Shown here piece after piece: positions 1-11,760 of a stretch of DNA of 64,000 nucleotides (the first letter of the stretch is position 1; each line of letters begins with the position of its first letter). The stretch spans positions 66,332,001 to 66,396,000 of the forward strand of contig CP142459.1 of assembly GCA_038049695.1 (NCBI GenBank), in the 5' to 3' direction. The notes under the pieces are model-generated. The model made no database searches. It was not told the origin of the DNA and saw only the letters and a program-made list of their open reading frames with translations. Source of the DNA: Cinnamomum chago. Lineage: Eukaryota; Streptophyta; Magnoliopsida; Laurales; Lauraceae. A program made the translations under genes and the position numbers.

Positions 1-686
1 TATTCACGCCCTTGAAATGCCCTTTTATAATAAAAAAAATTCACAAAAGTTTTATATTAAGAAACTAAAAATTGTACTAAACAACAATAATTTTACGATA
101 GCAATCTATAAGACCTATCACTAAATTGCATTTATGGAATTATCTTTAGCAATCACTAATATCAGAAGAGAACCAATATTTAGTAGTAGTTATCACATTA
201 TCAAACTTGTGATTACTCTTCCAACATGTGTATAAATCAAGATCACTACAACTGTTATGTGAGATTGAAAACTCAGTTATTTTAACTAAATAAAATACAA
301 ACACATGAAGCAAAATGGTAAATAATATTTAATTTTTTTAATGGTAATCTTTATTAAAAGAGAGAAAAATAGGACGGGCATAAAATGAGTTTAAGTTTGT
401 ACATTTCACTTTCTTATTTATGATATTTTGTTAGTTGCTACTTTTTTCTAAAAAGGAAAAAAGAAATAACTAAACATAAAACAAAAATGCAAACGAAGTA
501 CCTGTATATATGGGATGTGCTTATAAGTTTTTCAAAGGCCATAAGAAATAATATACAACTGAAGGAACATCAAATTACAAATATTGAAGATTAGTGTATA
601 AAAGATTAAAGGGTTAATATTTCAAAAATATTAACAAAGGGTTACATCAATACAAAAAAAATAATCTCTTATCTTCTAGAAACCTC
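1..686. other. AT-rich intergenic DNA, no gene seen
   Basis: AT-rich sequence with no open frame that resembles a protein and no element ends that I recognise. Confidence 0.5.
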
Positions 687-2703
687 CCGGAGCCCTCTGA
701 TGTTCTTAAATCTCAAATTTCAAATACAAATACCACTAGAGTATCTTTTAGTTCCACCAAAAATAAAAATAAAAATAAATAAATAAATAGAAACTATTTG
801 TACAATTAGCATTGTTTTAGGTACTAAAAAAAAGAGAATGTTAATTGTCTCGTGTGTAGTCAATTTGGTATTTGAATTATAACACAACCACCAATTGGCT
901 ACCAGCAATAATAACAAAAGTAGCAAGCTAGCTAATATCTTTTGTCGCGACTTTTAAACTGATGGCGAAGTATCTAAAATGCCAACAAAATTGTAAGTAT
1001 TGAACATCAAAAGGTAGTAAGTAAAATACACTTAATTCATTTTCTTTTCATCCATTATAAAATACACTATTCATTTTCTTTTTTATTTTCGTTCCGTCAT
1101 AGTTCAAGGTTTATTATTAAAAAAGCACATGGCATTTAAGTTTTCAAAGTTAAAAGGCAGTATGTTCACCATGAACCACATAACAGAGTAAACAATGCAT
1201 AGTTAAAATCTTTTATTTTTCTCACATTTACTTAGTTTATTAACCGGGGTGGACAAAATAGCGCCAAGAAAGACTAAAAAAACCTTATGAATGATAAAAT
1301 TTGAAATATTTTTCCTTTAAAATGATTCTTAATTGCACCATATCTCACAATTAATTTAAAAAAAGATAGAAAAACAACTGAATAAAAATCTGAAAATTAG
1401 TGAACAAAATGGTTCAATGAAAACCACGAATGAATGCTTATTGGTCTTATCCCACTCTTGAGGGGTTTGGAGGGTGACGATTGAACAATCATTGGTCTAA
1501 AGCGTAAGACTTTAACCAACAAAAACTAAAACAGGAAAAATAAACAAAATAAAATGTTAGATTCTTATACAAATATCGATTATGTTTTTAGCCTTTTGAA
1601 TATTAGCACTTGTACTGCTAAAAAAAAAGTCCTTCCTTTCGACTCTATGGAAAAGGAAAACATGTTCTGACATATAATGGAAAGCTTTTCCATGCCTCAT
1701 AGCATCGTCCTTTTAGTTATTGTTTACTTTGTTTTTCTCAACCATAACACTTTCTATTTAAGTTTTTCATTTTCCTATCTCATATAACAAAACAATATCA
1801 ATTTTACATTTTAAATGCTATGCACAAATTCATATTCCAAACATAGAGTGAGAACTAAATATAAAGTTCTACCATAAGGAAACACGAAACACGTACAATT
1901 TGAAAGCCTGCAATTAAGATTCAAGAAATAAAACAGACATATAATTAAAATTATCAGAGCACGAAGGCTATCAATGGACCTAATTTTGGCCCAAACAGGA
2001 ATAAGAAAGAAAAAACAAAATCTTCATCATCATTTTCTTAACTCTGGTTGCACCCATTTTTCTTAGAATGAAGATTTTATTGCAACATTAAAAAAAATTG
2101 AAGAAGAAGACACAATCAAACAATAATAATTTCAGTAGACAATGCTCACTTACATGTATGAAAACTCCCTCCATTCCAAAAGAAGTTAAGAGTCAATAAA
2201 GAATCTATTAAAATATCATGTTCTTCCTTACACAATTACTCACAAAGGAAAAACCTCATACCCACAAAATTCCTTGTATTGAAAATCTTGTAGTATCTGA
2301 ATAAAAAGAATTTTAAAAGAAAATTGAAAAAATAAGAGGGAAAAAAACAACATTTGAGATATTGAGTTGAGATAACTTCCAATCTTATCCACATTTTTCT
2401 TTCATTTTCTCCACCACCTTAAAAGAAAGATCCGGGTTCATTTGGGTATAGTTGGGGGGGGGGGGGGGGGGGGGGGGGGATGGGATGGTAGTTAGTAATT
2501 TTCCAGATAATTTGGGGGCCTTTTTCATAATTTTAGATTTTTGAGATTATGGTACCGTTGGGTAGATATTTTTAATTCCTAAACTTTAGTCTTCTATATC
2601 ATCTTGATCTGGATCCTCAAAACCCCTCTAAATCCAAGCCTGGCCCAACATCTATTTTAGACAAATTGGGAAATTCCCATTATGTCCCCATCTTTATCCA
2701 TAT
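687..2703. repeat. Direct repeat copy 1 (about 2 kb), pair of 3973-6182
   Basis: The block starting with the word GAGCCCTCTGATGTTC and ending with CCCCATCTTTATCCA recurs in the same order and orientation about 3.3 kb downstream. The copies are clearly similar along most of their length but differ by substitutions and small indels. No protein-coding frame is visible in either. Copy 1 includes a run of 26 G (2454-2479). It is followed by what looks like a single unit of the GTGGGCCCCACAACTTG minisatellite (about 2730-2815), which is greatly expanded after copy 2. The blocks lack clear TG..CA ends, so I read them as a segmental tandem duplication, not LTRs. Confidence 0.75.
2454..2479. repeat. 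Poly-G homopolymer, 26 bp
   Basis: Uninterrupted run of 26 guanines inside repeat copy 1. The equivalent position of copy 2 (5957-5968) has 12 G. Long G runs are prone to length change and to sequencing error. Confidence 0.9.
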
Positions 2704-3246
2704 ATAAAATACATATACATAATAAATATATATAAGGGTGGGCCCCACAACTTGCATTTTATTGGGCATGTGTGTAGTGAAAAAGTACATCATCTTTCTC
2801 TATTTTTTAGTGATTGTAAATTGCAAGGCCCGTGCAATGTCCAAATGCAGTTGACACTACTTTTTTCCTATACATTTGAAAATAATAAAGCAATGATATA
2901 GTGAGAAAAATGAGATCTCAAAAGGCAATCAATTTGGAATTTATTTAACTTTTTGAGGATATAAATCACATATTTCTAGATATTTTATCATGAATGTGTA
3001 CAAAGAAATTTTAATTTACTTTATTTAACCTGTCAGGTTGACTTATCAGTTTTCTGGTAGACTTAACCTGCTACGGTTGGAGTCCAGTCTAAAGCATAGT
3101 CAAATTGATAATCTACAGTTTTATAAAAAAGTAAAAATAAAAACTAAGAACCAGATGAGCTAACTGTTCTAACCAATTAGCATGAACATTATATGTTCAC
3201 TGCAAAATCATATTCTATTAAGGAAAAAAATTAATTATATCTTACC

Positions 3247-3435
3247 TTTTTTTTTTTTGATTTTTTTTTTTGATAACGAAGGGTTCCCAGCCCTTTGGGC
3301 CAAAATAATCCCTACGGGCCCAGGAGAGAAAGCCGGGTAAAATTCCCCTGTAGCCCCAGTGTGGTAGAGCAGTTTCGAACCCATAACCTCCGGGTGCAAA
3401 CCGTAGTCCTAGGCCAACTGAGCTACCCCTCGGGG
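3247..3435 (-). mobile_element. tRNA-derived SINE with perfect 16-bp target-site duplication
   Basis: On the minus strand the element starts with GAGGGGTAGCTCAGTTGG, which carries a tRNA-like A box (TAGCTCAGTTGG). About 35 bases later comes a B box (GGTTCGAAAC), then a non-tRNA body, then an A-rich tail, seen as T runs at 3247-3271 on the plus strand. It is flanked by TTAATTATATCTTACC at 3231-3246 and again, without a mismatch, at 3436-3451. Pol III box order, A tail and long target duplication identify a SINE mobilised by a LINE enzyme. The perfect duplication suggests a fairly recent insertion. Confidence 0.92.
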
Positions 3436-3972
3436 TTAATTATATCTTACCTAAGAACATCAGAATAACAAAATTGAGATGATGGTTTTAGTCTTAACTT
3501 ACAGAGAAGAATAACATCTCACACCGACCGTCAAGAATAATGAAGTAATCCGGCTTGTCCTCAAACGACAGTGATCAACAATGGTGGAACTATGATATGA
3601 ACTCTGACGGGTAAGATTTGCAGAGCACCTGTTGATCAATATTAGTATTTAACATGTGCTTTGCTTTATTTTATAAGTTGGACCACTATTAAGTAAAAAG
3701 AGGCAATACATCTCCAAGAGTCAGCATCTTCTTTTGCTTGATACAAAGTGTGATATTTTATACCCTTTACGAAAAGGATAATACAAAGTGATCATAGAAA
3801 CTCAGTTAAATAGAAGCTCACAAATAGAGATATCTATAGGGAAAAAATACCAAAAAATAAAAAACTACAAATACAAATCTGCCAAAAGAATTTGACATTC
3901 CTCATAAGAAATACATAAGAATGTAACCTAGGTATTCTAGATCAAGTCTTCTACTCTATTCTGTATAGGGGA

Positions 3973-6182
3973 TGGAGCCCTCTGATGTTCTTGACTCTTA
4001 AATTTCAAATTTCAAATACAAATACCACTCAAGTATCTTTTAGTTTTACCAAAAAATAAAAATAAAAATAAATAAATAAATAGAAGCTATTTGCACAATT
4101 AGCATTGTTTCGGTAAAAAAAAAAAAAGAATGTTAATTCTCTCGTGTGTAGTGAATTTGCTCACAACCATCAATTGGCCACCGGCAACAATAACAAAAGT
4201 AGCAAACTATCTAATATCTTTTGTCACGACTTTTAAACTGATTTTAAGATAATGGCGAAGTATTTAAAGTGCCCACAAAATCGTGAGTATTGAACACCAT
4301 AAGGTAGTAAGTAAAACACACTTGATTCCTTTTCTTTTGATCTATTATCAAATACACTATTCATTTTCTGTTTTGTTTTCATCCCATCTTAGTTCAAAGT
4401 TTATTATTGAAAAAGCACATGGCATTTAAGTTTTCAGAGTTAAAAAGCGCGCAGAATGTACACCATGAACCACATAATGGAGTAAATAGTGCATAATAAA
4501 AATCTTTTATTTTTTCCACCTAGGTTTAGTTTATTAACCGAGGTGTACAAAATAGTGCCAAGAATGACAAAAAAACTTTTTGAATGATAAAATTTGAAAT
4601 ATTTTTCCTTTGAAATGATTCTTTAATAGCACCATATCTCACAATTAATTTTACAAATAGCAAAAAAAAAAAAAAAAAACTGAATAAAAATTTGAAAATT
4701 AGTGAACAAAATGGTTCAATGAGAACCACGAATGAATACTTATTGGTCTTATCCCACTCTTGAGGGGTTTGGAGGGTGACGATTGAAGAGGCCTTGGTCT
4801 AAAGCATAAGACTTTAACCAACATAAACTAAAACAGGAAAAATAAACAAAATAAAATGTTAGATTCTTATACAAATATGGATTATGTTTTTAACCTTTTT
4901 TATATTTTCACCTGTACTGCTTAAAAAACAAGCCCTTCCCCTTCCACTCTATAGAGAAGAAAAACAAACTCAGATAGATAATGAAAAGATTTTCAATGTC
5001 TCATAACATCGTCCTTTTAGTTATTGTCTACTTTGCTTTTCTCAACCAGGACACTTCTTATTTGAGTTTTCCATTTTTCTATCTCACATAATAAAACAGT
5101 ATCAATTTTACATTTTAAATGCTATGCACAAATTCATATTCCAAACATAGAGTGAGAACTAAATATAAAGTTCTACCATAAGGAAACATGAAATACGCAC
5201 AATTTGGAAGCCTGCAGTTAAGATTCCAGAAATAAAACAAACACATAGTTAAAATTATCAGAGCACGAAGGCTATCAATGGTCCTAACTTTCGCTCAAAC
5301 ATGAATGAGAAAGAAAAAACCAACTCTTAATCATCATTTTCTTAACTTTGGTTGCACCCATTTTTCTTAGAATGAAGATTTTATTGCAACAATAAAAAAA
5401 ATTGAAGAAGAAGACACAATTAAACGATAATAATATTAGTAGACATTGCTCACTTACATGTATGAAAATTCCCTTTATTCCAAAAGAATCTAAGAGTCAA
5501 TGAAGAATCTGTTAAAATGCCATGTTCTTCTTTGCACAATTACTCACAAAGGAAAAATCTCATGCCCACAAAATTACCTGCATTGCAAATCTTGTATTAT
5601 CTGAATAATAAAAATGTTAAAAGAAAATTGAAAAAAGAAGAGGGAAAAAAACAACATTTGAGATATTGAAAATCTTGCAGTATCTGAATAAGAAGAATGT
5701 TAAAAGAAAATTGAAAGAAGAAAAGGGAAAAACAACAACATTTGAGACATTGATTTGAGATAGATTCCAATCTTATCCACATTTTCCTTTTATTTTCTCC
5801 AACACCTTAAAAAAAAAAGAAAACGAAAAAAATTTACTCGATTTATTGGAATGTAGTTTAAAATATCAGCATTTATTCAATAGAAGAGATTAAAAAAATT
5901 ATTAGGATCGTGTGTGCCAATTTTGGTCTAGATCCGGATTCATTTGGGTATAGTTTGGGGGGGGGGGGTAGTTAGTAATTTTACAGAGAATTTAGGGGGC
6001 TTTTTCGTAATTTTAGATTTTTGAGCTTATGGAACCGTTGGGTGGATATTTTTAATTCCTAAACTTGAGTCTTCTAGATCATCTTGATCTGGATCCTCAA
6101 AACCCCTTTAAATCTAAGCCTAACCCAAAATCTATTTTAGAGAAATTGGGGAATTCCCATTATATCCCCATCTTTATCCATC
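3973..6182. repeat. Direct repeat copy 2 (about 2.2 kb), pair of 687-2703
   Basis: Second copy of the block described at 687-2703, in the same orientation. It has extra sequence around 5600-5930, including an internal short duplication of the segment with GAATAA/GAAGAATGTTAAAAGAAAATTG. Its poly-G run is 12 bp (5957-5968). It leads into the minisatellite array on its right side. Confidence 0.75.
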
Positions 6183-6653
6183 CGATTTACTCTCTCTTAT
6201 TTCTTTTCTTTCTCTTTCCTTTATCTCATTCTATTTCCTCCCTTACTACATCTTACTCTCTTTTATAATAGGGTATAGATATATAATATAATAATATAAT
6301 ACTAATGGGGCCCACATCTTGCATTTTATTAGGAAGGTGTGTAGTGAAAAGGTACTACACTTTACTCTCTTTTATATAAGGGTATAGAGACATCCGATCA
6401 CTCTCTCTTATCTCTTTTCTTTCTCTTTCCTTTATCTCATTTTATTTCCTCCCTTACTGCATCTTACTCTCTTTTTATTGGGCATGTGTGTAGTAAAACC
6501 ATACTACATCTTACTCTCTTTTATAATAGGGTATGGATATATAATATAATAATATGATACTAAGTGGGGCCCATATCTTACATTTTATTGGGAAGGTGTG
6601 TAGTGAAAATGTACTACACTTTACTCTCTTTTTTATAAGGGTATAGATATATT

Positions 6654-6806
6654 GGGAGATGCTCCTGTGAAAGCATCTCTTACCTTACTATGAGAGATAA
6701 AGGTGGGGGCCCTCACATTTAAGTTGTTGACATTGGATATAGATGTGAGGACCCCCACCTTATCTCTCATAGTAAGGTGAGAGATGCTCTCACAGGAGCA
6801 TCTCCC
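6654..6806. mobile_element. Mutator-like MITE, 153 bp, in the minisatellite
   Basis: Near-perfect inverted repeat: GGGAGATGCTCCTGTGA at the left end answers TCACAGGAGCATCTCCC on the right, and the arms of about 65 bases leave a short loop near 6722-6745. Flanks are AGATATATT (6645-6653) and AGATATATG (6807-6815), a 9-bp duplication with one difference, as expected for Mutator-superfamily insertion. No coding capacity. A 44-bp relative lies at 7399-7442. Confidence 0.82.
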
Positions 6807-7398
6807 AGATATATGAATATATATATATATAGATATATAGTGGTATATATAATATATATATATAAAAAGGGTGGGCCCCACCACCTGACTAAATCTTTCT
6901 CTCTTTTATAAGGGTAGATAAATATATATTTTAAAATATATATAATAAGGGTCGCCCCACAACTTGACTACATATTTCTCTCTTTTATAAGGGTACATAG
7001 ATATATAGTTTATATACATATAACAAGGGTGGGCCCCACAACTTGACTACATCTTTCTCTCTTTTATAAGGGTATATAGATTTATTATATATCATAAGGG
7101 TGGGCCCACAACTTGCATTTTATTGGGCTATTTTATAAGGTTTTATAGATTTATTATATATAAAAAGGGTGGGCCCCACAACTTGACTACATCTTTCTCT
7201 CTTTTATAAGGGACAACGGTAGATAGATATATATTTTAAAATATATATAATAAGGGTGGCCCCACAACTTGACTACATCTTCCTCTCTTTTATAAGGGTA
7301 TATAGATTTATTATATATAATAAGGGTGGGCCCCACAACTTGACTACATCTTTTTCTCTTTTATAAGGGTAGATATATATATATATATATATTTTAAA

Positions 7399-7442
7399 GG
7401 GAGATGCTCCTGTAAGAGATATCTCTCACAAGAGCATCTCCC
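7399..7442. mobile_element. 44-bp hairpin MITE of the same family
   Basis: GGGAGATGCTCCTGTAAGAG pairs with CTCACAAGAGCATCTCCC, leaving almost no loop. The 9-bp duplication TATTTTAAA is perfect (7390-7398 and 7443-7451), so this is an insertion and not a random palindrome. The ends match those of the 153-bp element at 6654-6806. At 44 bp it is little more than two terminal repeats. Confidence 0.85.
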
Positions 7443-7918
7443 TATTTTAAAATATATTTATATATATATAACAAGGGTGGGCCTCACAACTTGACTACAT
7501 CTTTCTCTCTTTTATAAGGGTATATAGATTTATTATATATCATAAGGGTGGGCCCCGCAACTTGCATTTTATCTCTTTTATAAGGATATATAGATTTATT
7601 ATATATCATAAGGGTGGGCCCCACAACTTGCATTTTATTGGGCATGTGGTGGAGTGAAAAATAGTACATCTTTCTCTCTTTTATAAGGGTAGATAGATAA
7701 CCCCATGAATTCACACTCATGTTATAAACCTAAATTGACATTGAGCACAATTATTCTTAATGTTGGCCTGAATTCCATAAAATGCAACTTATGAGACCAT
7801 TAAACTTCTAGGCCTCCTTTTTACACAAATAAATAAATAAATAAAACCCTTCTAGGGCCTCTAGTTCCCATCTCATCCCTCTTTCTTCCGATTTCATACC
7901 TCCTCAGCTCTCTCCGAC

Positions 7919-7956
7919 TGTGTCTGTGTCTGTGTCTGTGTCTGTGTCTGTGTCTG
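7919..7956. repeat. Hexanucleotide microsatellite (TGTGTC)n
   Basis: About six uninterrupted copies of TGTGTC. Simple sequence repeat; the apparent His-Arg-rich minus-strand peptide through it is an artefact of the repeat. Confidence 0.9.
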
Positions 7957-7959
7957 GTT

Positions 7960-10900
7960 GGTAGATAAGACAAAGGAAATGACTCAGTACCTCTCTTTGT
8001 GGAAGTTGGTGATAAGAAGACTTTCATAGAGATAATTTCATCAGAGAAGCGTACTCACGTCATTTGATAATGTTTTGGAGAAAGTATCTGACTTTTGGGG
8101 TCCCTAATTTAATGGCTAAGCTGCTTAAGATGATTTTTGCCTACAATCTAATTCACAGTCACACTATTCCCGGCCCAATTATTTACATGCATCCAAGTGG
8201 ATCCCAAAGGAGCCATAGATTTTCACCTCTCATAAAACCATGAATGGTATTTGCCAGGTCGAAACCGCCTTAATATAGAGAAAAATGAAAGTAAGAAACC
8301 ACATACAACCACAACCACAAACTTCTAATCCCTAACACTCTTCAAGGGAAGAGCGTCACCTTCATGGGACCCATTTCTAGGTCCCCTTGTGATCCCTCCT
8401 CTTCCAAGTGAATGATATCACTTGCACAAATGTCATCAATCAAACCCAATTTGACTGGGTCTCATATTTCGATCCATGGATCTGTTGGATCTGGAAGAAA
8501 ATCCTCAAACTCCAAACCCCATCATGCCGACCCTTGTGGTTGGATTGATTGTCTCTTACAAGGTGTCCGTACCTGAGAACAAACTATAAATAGATAGAAT
8601 TATCTCATTTTTATCAATCCGGTCCACTTATGATCAATTCAATCCCTTCACACTCATTAAACCCGCGCTCCAAACACATGAATTGCCTTTACCTTTTCTT
8701 TTTCTTTTTTTTTTCCTTCTCTTCATGAAAAAAAAAATGATGCTTTACTACTTCTAACTCTGAGTTAACATAAAATGTGAACACCAGACACTTCACCCCC
8801 ACACCTTCCCTCTCCCTCCTTCATATTTTGATGCTCATCCAGTTATTAGTGACCATTGCATTGGGAAGTGGGGAAAAACAAAAAGAGATGCATCCAGATA
8901 GCATGTGAAGGCCTATGGCTCTTTTGACCAATCAACCCCATTCCTAGGGGTCATTGGACTTTTATGCAAGGGATAGGAAAATAGGGTTTTGTATAAATTT
9001 CACATATGAAAAATACATTTCCATGCATGTTTGTCAAAATCACCATTTTCACATTAGTAAATGAGTCCACCCAATGGTTTCAAATGGATTTGAAGTTTTT
9101 AGATTTCTTTCAGAAACCTATGAAGATTTAAGATATGAAACCAAATATTTTGATGCTTGTCATTAATATAAACAGCTTGGATCATGAATTTGGGGCCCAA
9201 AAAGTATAAAAAAAGAAATTAGGTTTTTTAAATATTTTTCACAAATTTTCTAAAAGTCTATGAAGATTTAAGATATAAAATCAAACATTTTAAGACTTAT
9301 AAGACCAATAACGGATATGAACAATTCATATTACCAGCTCAAAGTCCACAAAATTGCATTAAAAAATGTAGTCAAAGGGTTCAAACCTGCAACTTATAGA
9401 CTTCCCCATTACAACTTGTACCACCATTTTCTCCTTATTTACAAATGTAATTTTTTACCACCTCCTTAGATTCAAAGAACCGATAGGCTGCAAATAACCT
9501 CATTTACACACTTCATTTACACATCACAACCAATGCAATGGATTGGACCCGAGTTTAATTTGGAGTCAGGCCCATTCTGTGGACCCTAACTTGGACCCGT
9601 ACCCGGGCAAATACACGGGTTTTAGAATCCGGGTTATTGAAGGAGGCCCATTCATCATTCTTTCCTGCCTGAAAAGCCATATAATAAATGTGCATGGCAA
9701 TTGGCAAGGCAATGATTAGATCCTATCAAATGTTTTCCTTGTCATCTTGTAAACCCACACTTCTTCTGCTCATTTAATGCTTCCAAGGAAGAATCAAAAT
9801 GAAAGGGAAAGAAGTAGTGAGAAAGAGATTTTGAGGTTTGGAGAGTGGTGACCAGACTCAACCGAATTACCTAACCCAGACATCATAAACAAGGCAAGGA
9901 GTTTGGTCATCTGGCATACCGACCTCTAGCAAAGGCATCTTCTAAGTGCAAAGTAGAAATGGCTTAAAAAGTTTGAATATATGCTTTCTACATACATACA
10001 TATATATAATTATATGTTGGATGGTGCTCCAATGGGGCCCACATGATCAATTTGAATCCATCATCCAAACACCTCTCCTCCCCCTCTTATATGTTATGGA
10101 CCCCATTGAATTTACCAAATCGGAATCCGAATGGACTATACCAATGGATTGAGATCAAGCAAAATTATATATTGTAACACACTTAAACTTGTGGCTATAA
10201 ATCAAGGGGTTGGGATGATGAGACTAACTTAAAATTTTCATATATGGGCTGGTCCCATTTAGATCTTTCTATCCCCCACCTCATCTTTGATTGGTGGGGC
10301 TCCAAGTGGCCATGCAGGATATCTCATACGGTCTCCACCGTGTGAGGCATCCGAAAGGAGCTCTCCTTTCAATTGGATTGACATGTGCTTAATGCTTATA
10401 GTCATAGTATCAAAAGTATCATATATATATATTTATATTTATATATATATATATATATGAGTTTCATACACAAGTCACATGTCACAAGAGCCTTGTCCCA
10501 ATTATGTTAAATTCATTAGCACAACTAGTAAAGAAAAATTAAACTCAGGCAACTACACATCCTACACAAGTTTATTACCAACAAGGCAAATTGATTGTAG
10601 ATGCCTTGTCCATTTTTAGGTTGGCCTAAGACTTAAGTGCACTATGGTTACTTGTTGCATTATTTTTGTTATAACTCAAACTAATGGTGTGGTGTCAAAT
10701 TGAGATAAATGCAATTCACAGGAGTAGAGTGTGTGTAGAGTGGATCTCACTCAACGAAATAGAAAAGATTTGCCTTTCTTAAAACTCAAAACAATTTTTC
10801 TATTTCCCTGTCTTTTTCAATCTTTGTCATTCATAAACATACATTTGGGCAATCTCAATTCTCATCTACATGGATTAGCGACATCCAGACCGTTTAATTC

Positions 10901-11440
10901 GTCAAACTCTTCCCATTCTTATGGATGCAATGACCCAAGAATCAAGCTAATCATACTCCTCCTAATATGTATGTAGCACAATGCTTTAAAAGTCAAACAT
11001 ATTGGACATGTGAAAATGACTTGTGTGTTTATACTAATCCACAAAGTCTTCTCCCCTTGCCCCTGCCCAGATCACAATAATGTCATGTGGGTGGCCATGG
11101 GGACTCGTGATTAGGTGATCAGAAGTGTTGAATAATGGAAAATTATAGAGACTGGGAGATTAAAAGAAACATTGTTATTGTTATTAATATGTTGTCTAAC
11201 TTGTCTTGGATGTCCCACATGCATGTCCTTATCCCTCCCATTTGTTTTCAATTGTCTGATTTTAGGCCACCAATGTAACTCATTTTGGACTTGCATATGA
11301 AGGAACTGTAATAAACTTTGAAAAATAAGGCAATCCAAATTGGAGTGTTCTTCTTCTTGTTGGCCTTCTTTCTTGTCTATACTATTTTGTGGTCTATATT
11401 AGAATCTGTTTTTTGTATTAGATGGACCATCCATCTCGTG
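7960..11440. other. Intergenic DNA, no gene seen
   Basis: No reading frame here resembles a known protein. There is an (AT)n-rich tract at about 10425-10458 and some low-level dispersed-repeat sequence, such as GTGGGGCTCC-type words near 10300. I recognise no RNA gene. Confidence 0.5.
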
Positions 11441-11448
11441 GATTGTAA

Positions 11449-11760
11449 GATCTTACACCCCATTGAACTATCACTTATCACAAAATCAATTGGTGATAGG
11501 AAACAACACAACCATAATTATGACCGCTCGGGAGTGAAGGTGGACGTTATGACTTGTAGGATCGGATCTTACACCCCATTGAGCTACCACTTATCTCAAA
11601 ACCAATTGGTGATAGGAAACGATACAACCACAATTATGACCGCTCATGAATGAGGTGAACGTTATGACTTGTAGGATTTACACCTCATTTAACTATCACT
11701 TATCCCAAAACCAATTGGTGATAGGAAATAGCGCAACAATAGTTTTATGGCGAGGGCAAG
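11449..11760. repeat. Three tandem copies of a unit of about 110 bp
   Basis: The series GATCTTACACCCCATTGA, then CAATTGGTGATAGGAAA, then ATTATGACCGCTC repeats three times (about 11449-11560, 11566-11675 and 11676-11760), each copy slightly diverged. A different short duplication (ACAAAGATAGCATCTTTTT at about 11838 and 11917) follows. The frames of about 70-110 codons crossing this region look like by-products of the repeat. Confidence 0.8.

Larger units (their letters stand above)
6170..7700. repeat. Minisatellite array with GTGGGCCCCACAACTTG core
   Basis: Tandem, imperfect units of roughly 65-100 bp share the words GGGTGGGCCCCACAACTTG, ACATCTTTCTCTCTTTTATAAGGG and TATAGATTTATTATATAT. Well over ten partial units can be followed from about 6280 to 7700. 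The left part (6170-6640) has a longer period that also contains a pyrimidine-rich segment (TTTCTTTCTCTTTCC), repeated at about 6200 and 6420. Two Mutator-type MITEs sit inside. Single units of the same core occur after repeat copy 1. Short open frames here arise from the repeat and are not genes. Confidence 0.85.

Noticed and set aside
3247..3435. tRNA gene on the minus strand
   Set aside because: A and B boxes are tRNA-like, but the acceptor stem is not closed, and an A tail plus target duplication show a SINE.
687..6182. Interpretation of the repeated blocks as LTRs of one retrotransposon
   Set aside because: No TG..CA ends, no primer-binding site, no coding remnant, and the 1.3 kb between them contains an unrelated SINE.
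7919..7956. Telomere-like or CRISPR-like repeat
   Set aside because: The TGTGTC unit is a simple microsatellite; no spaced repeat array of CRISPR type occurs, and this is a plant nuclear sequence.
11318..11653. Open frame of 111 codons on the plus strand
   Set aside because: It crosses a three-copy tandem repeat and resembles no protein family; the length follows from the repeat.
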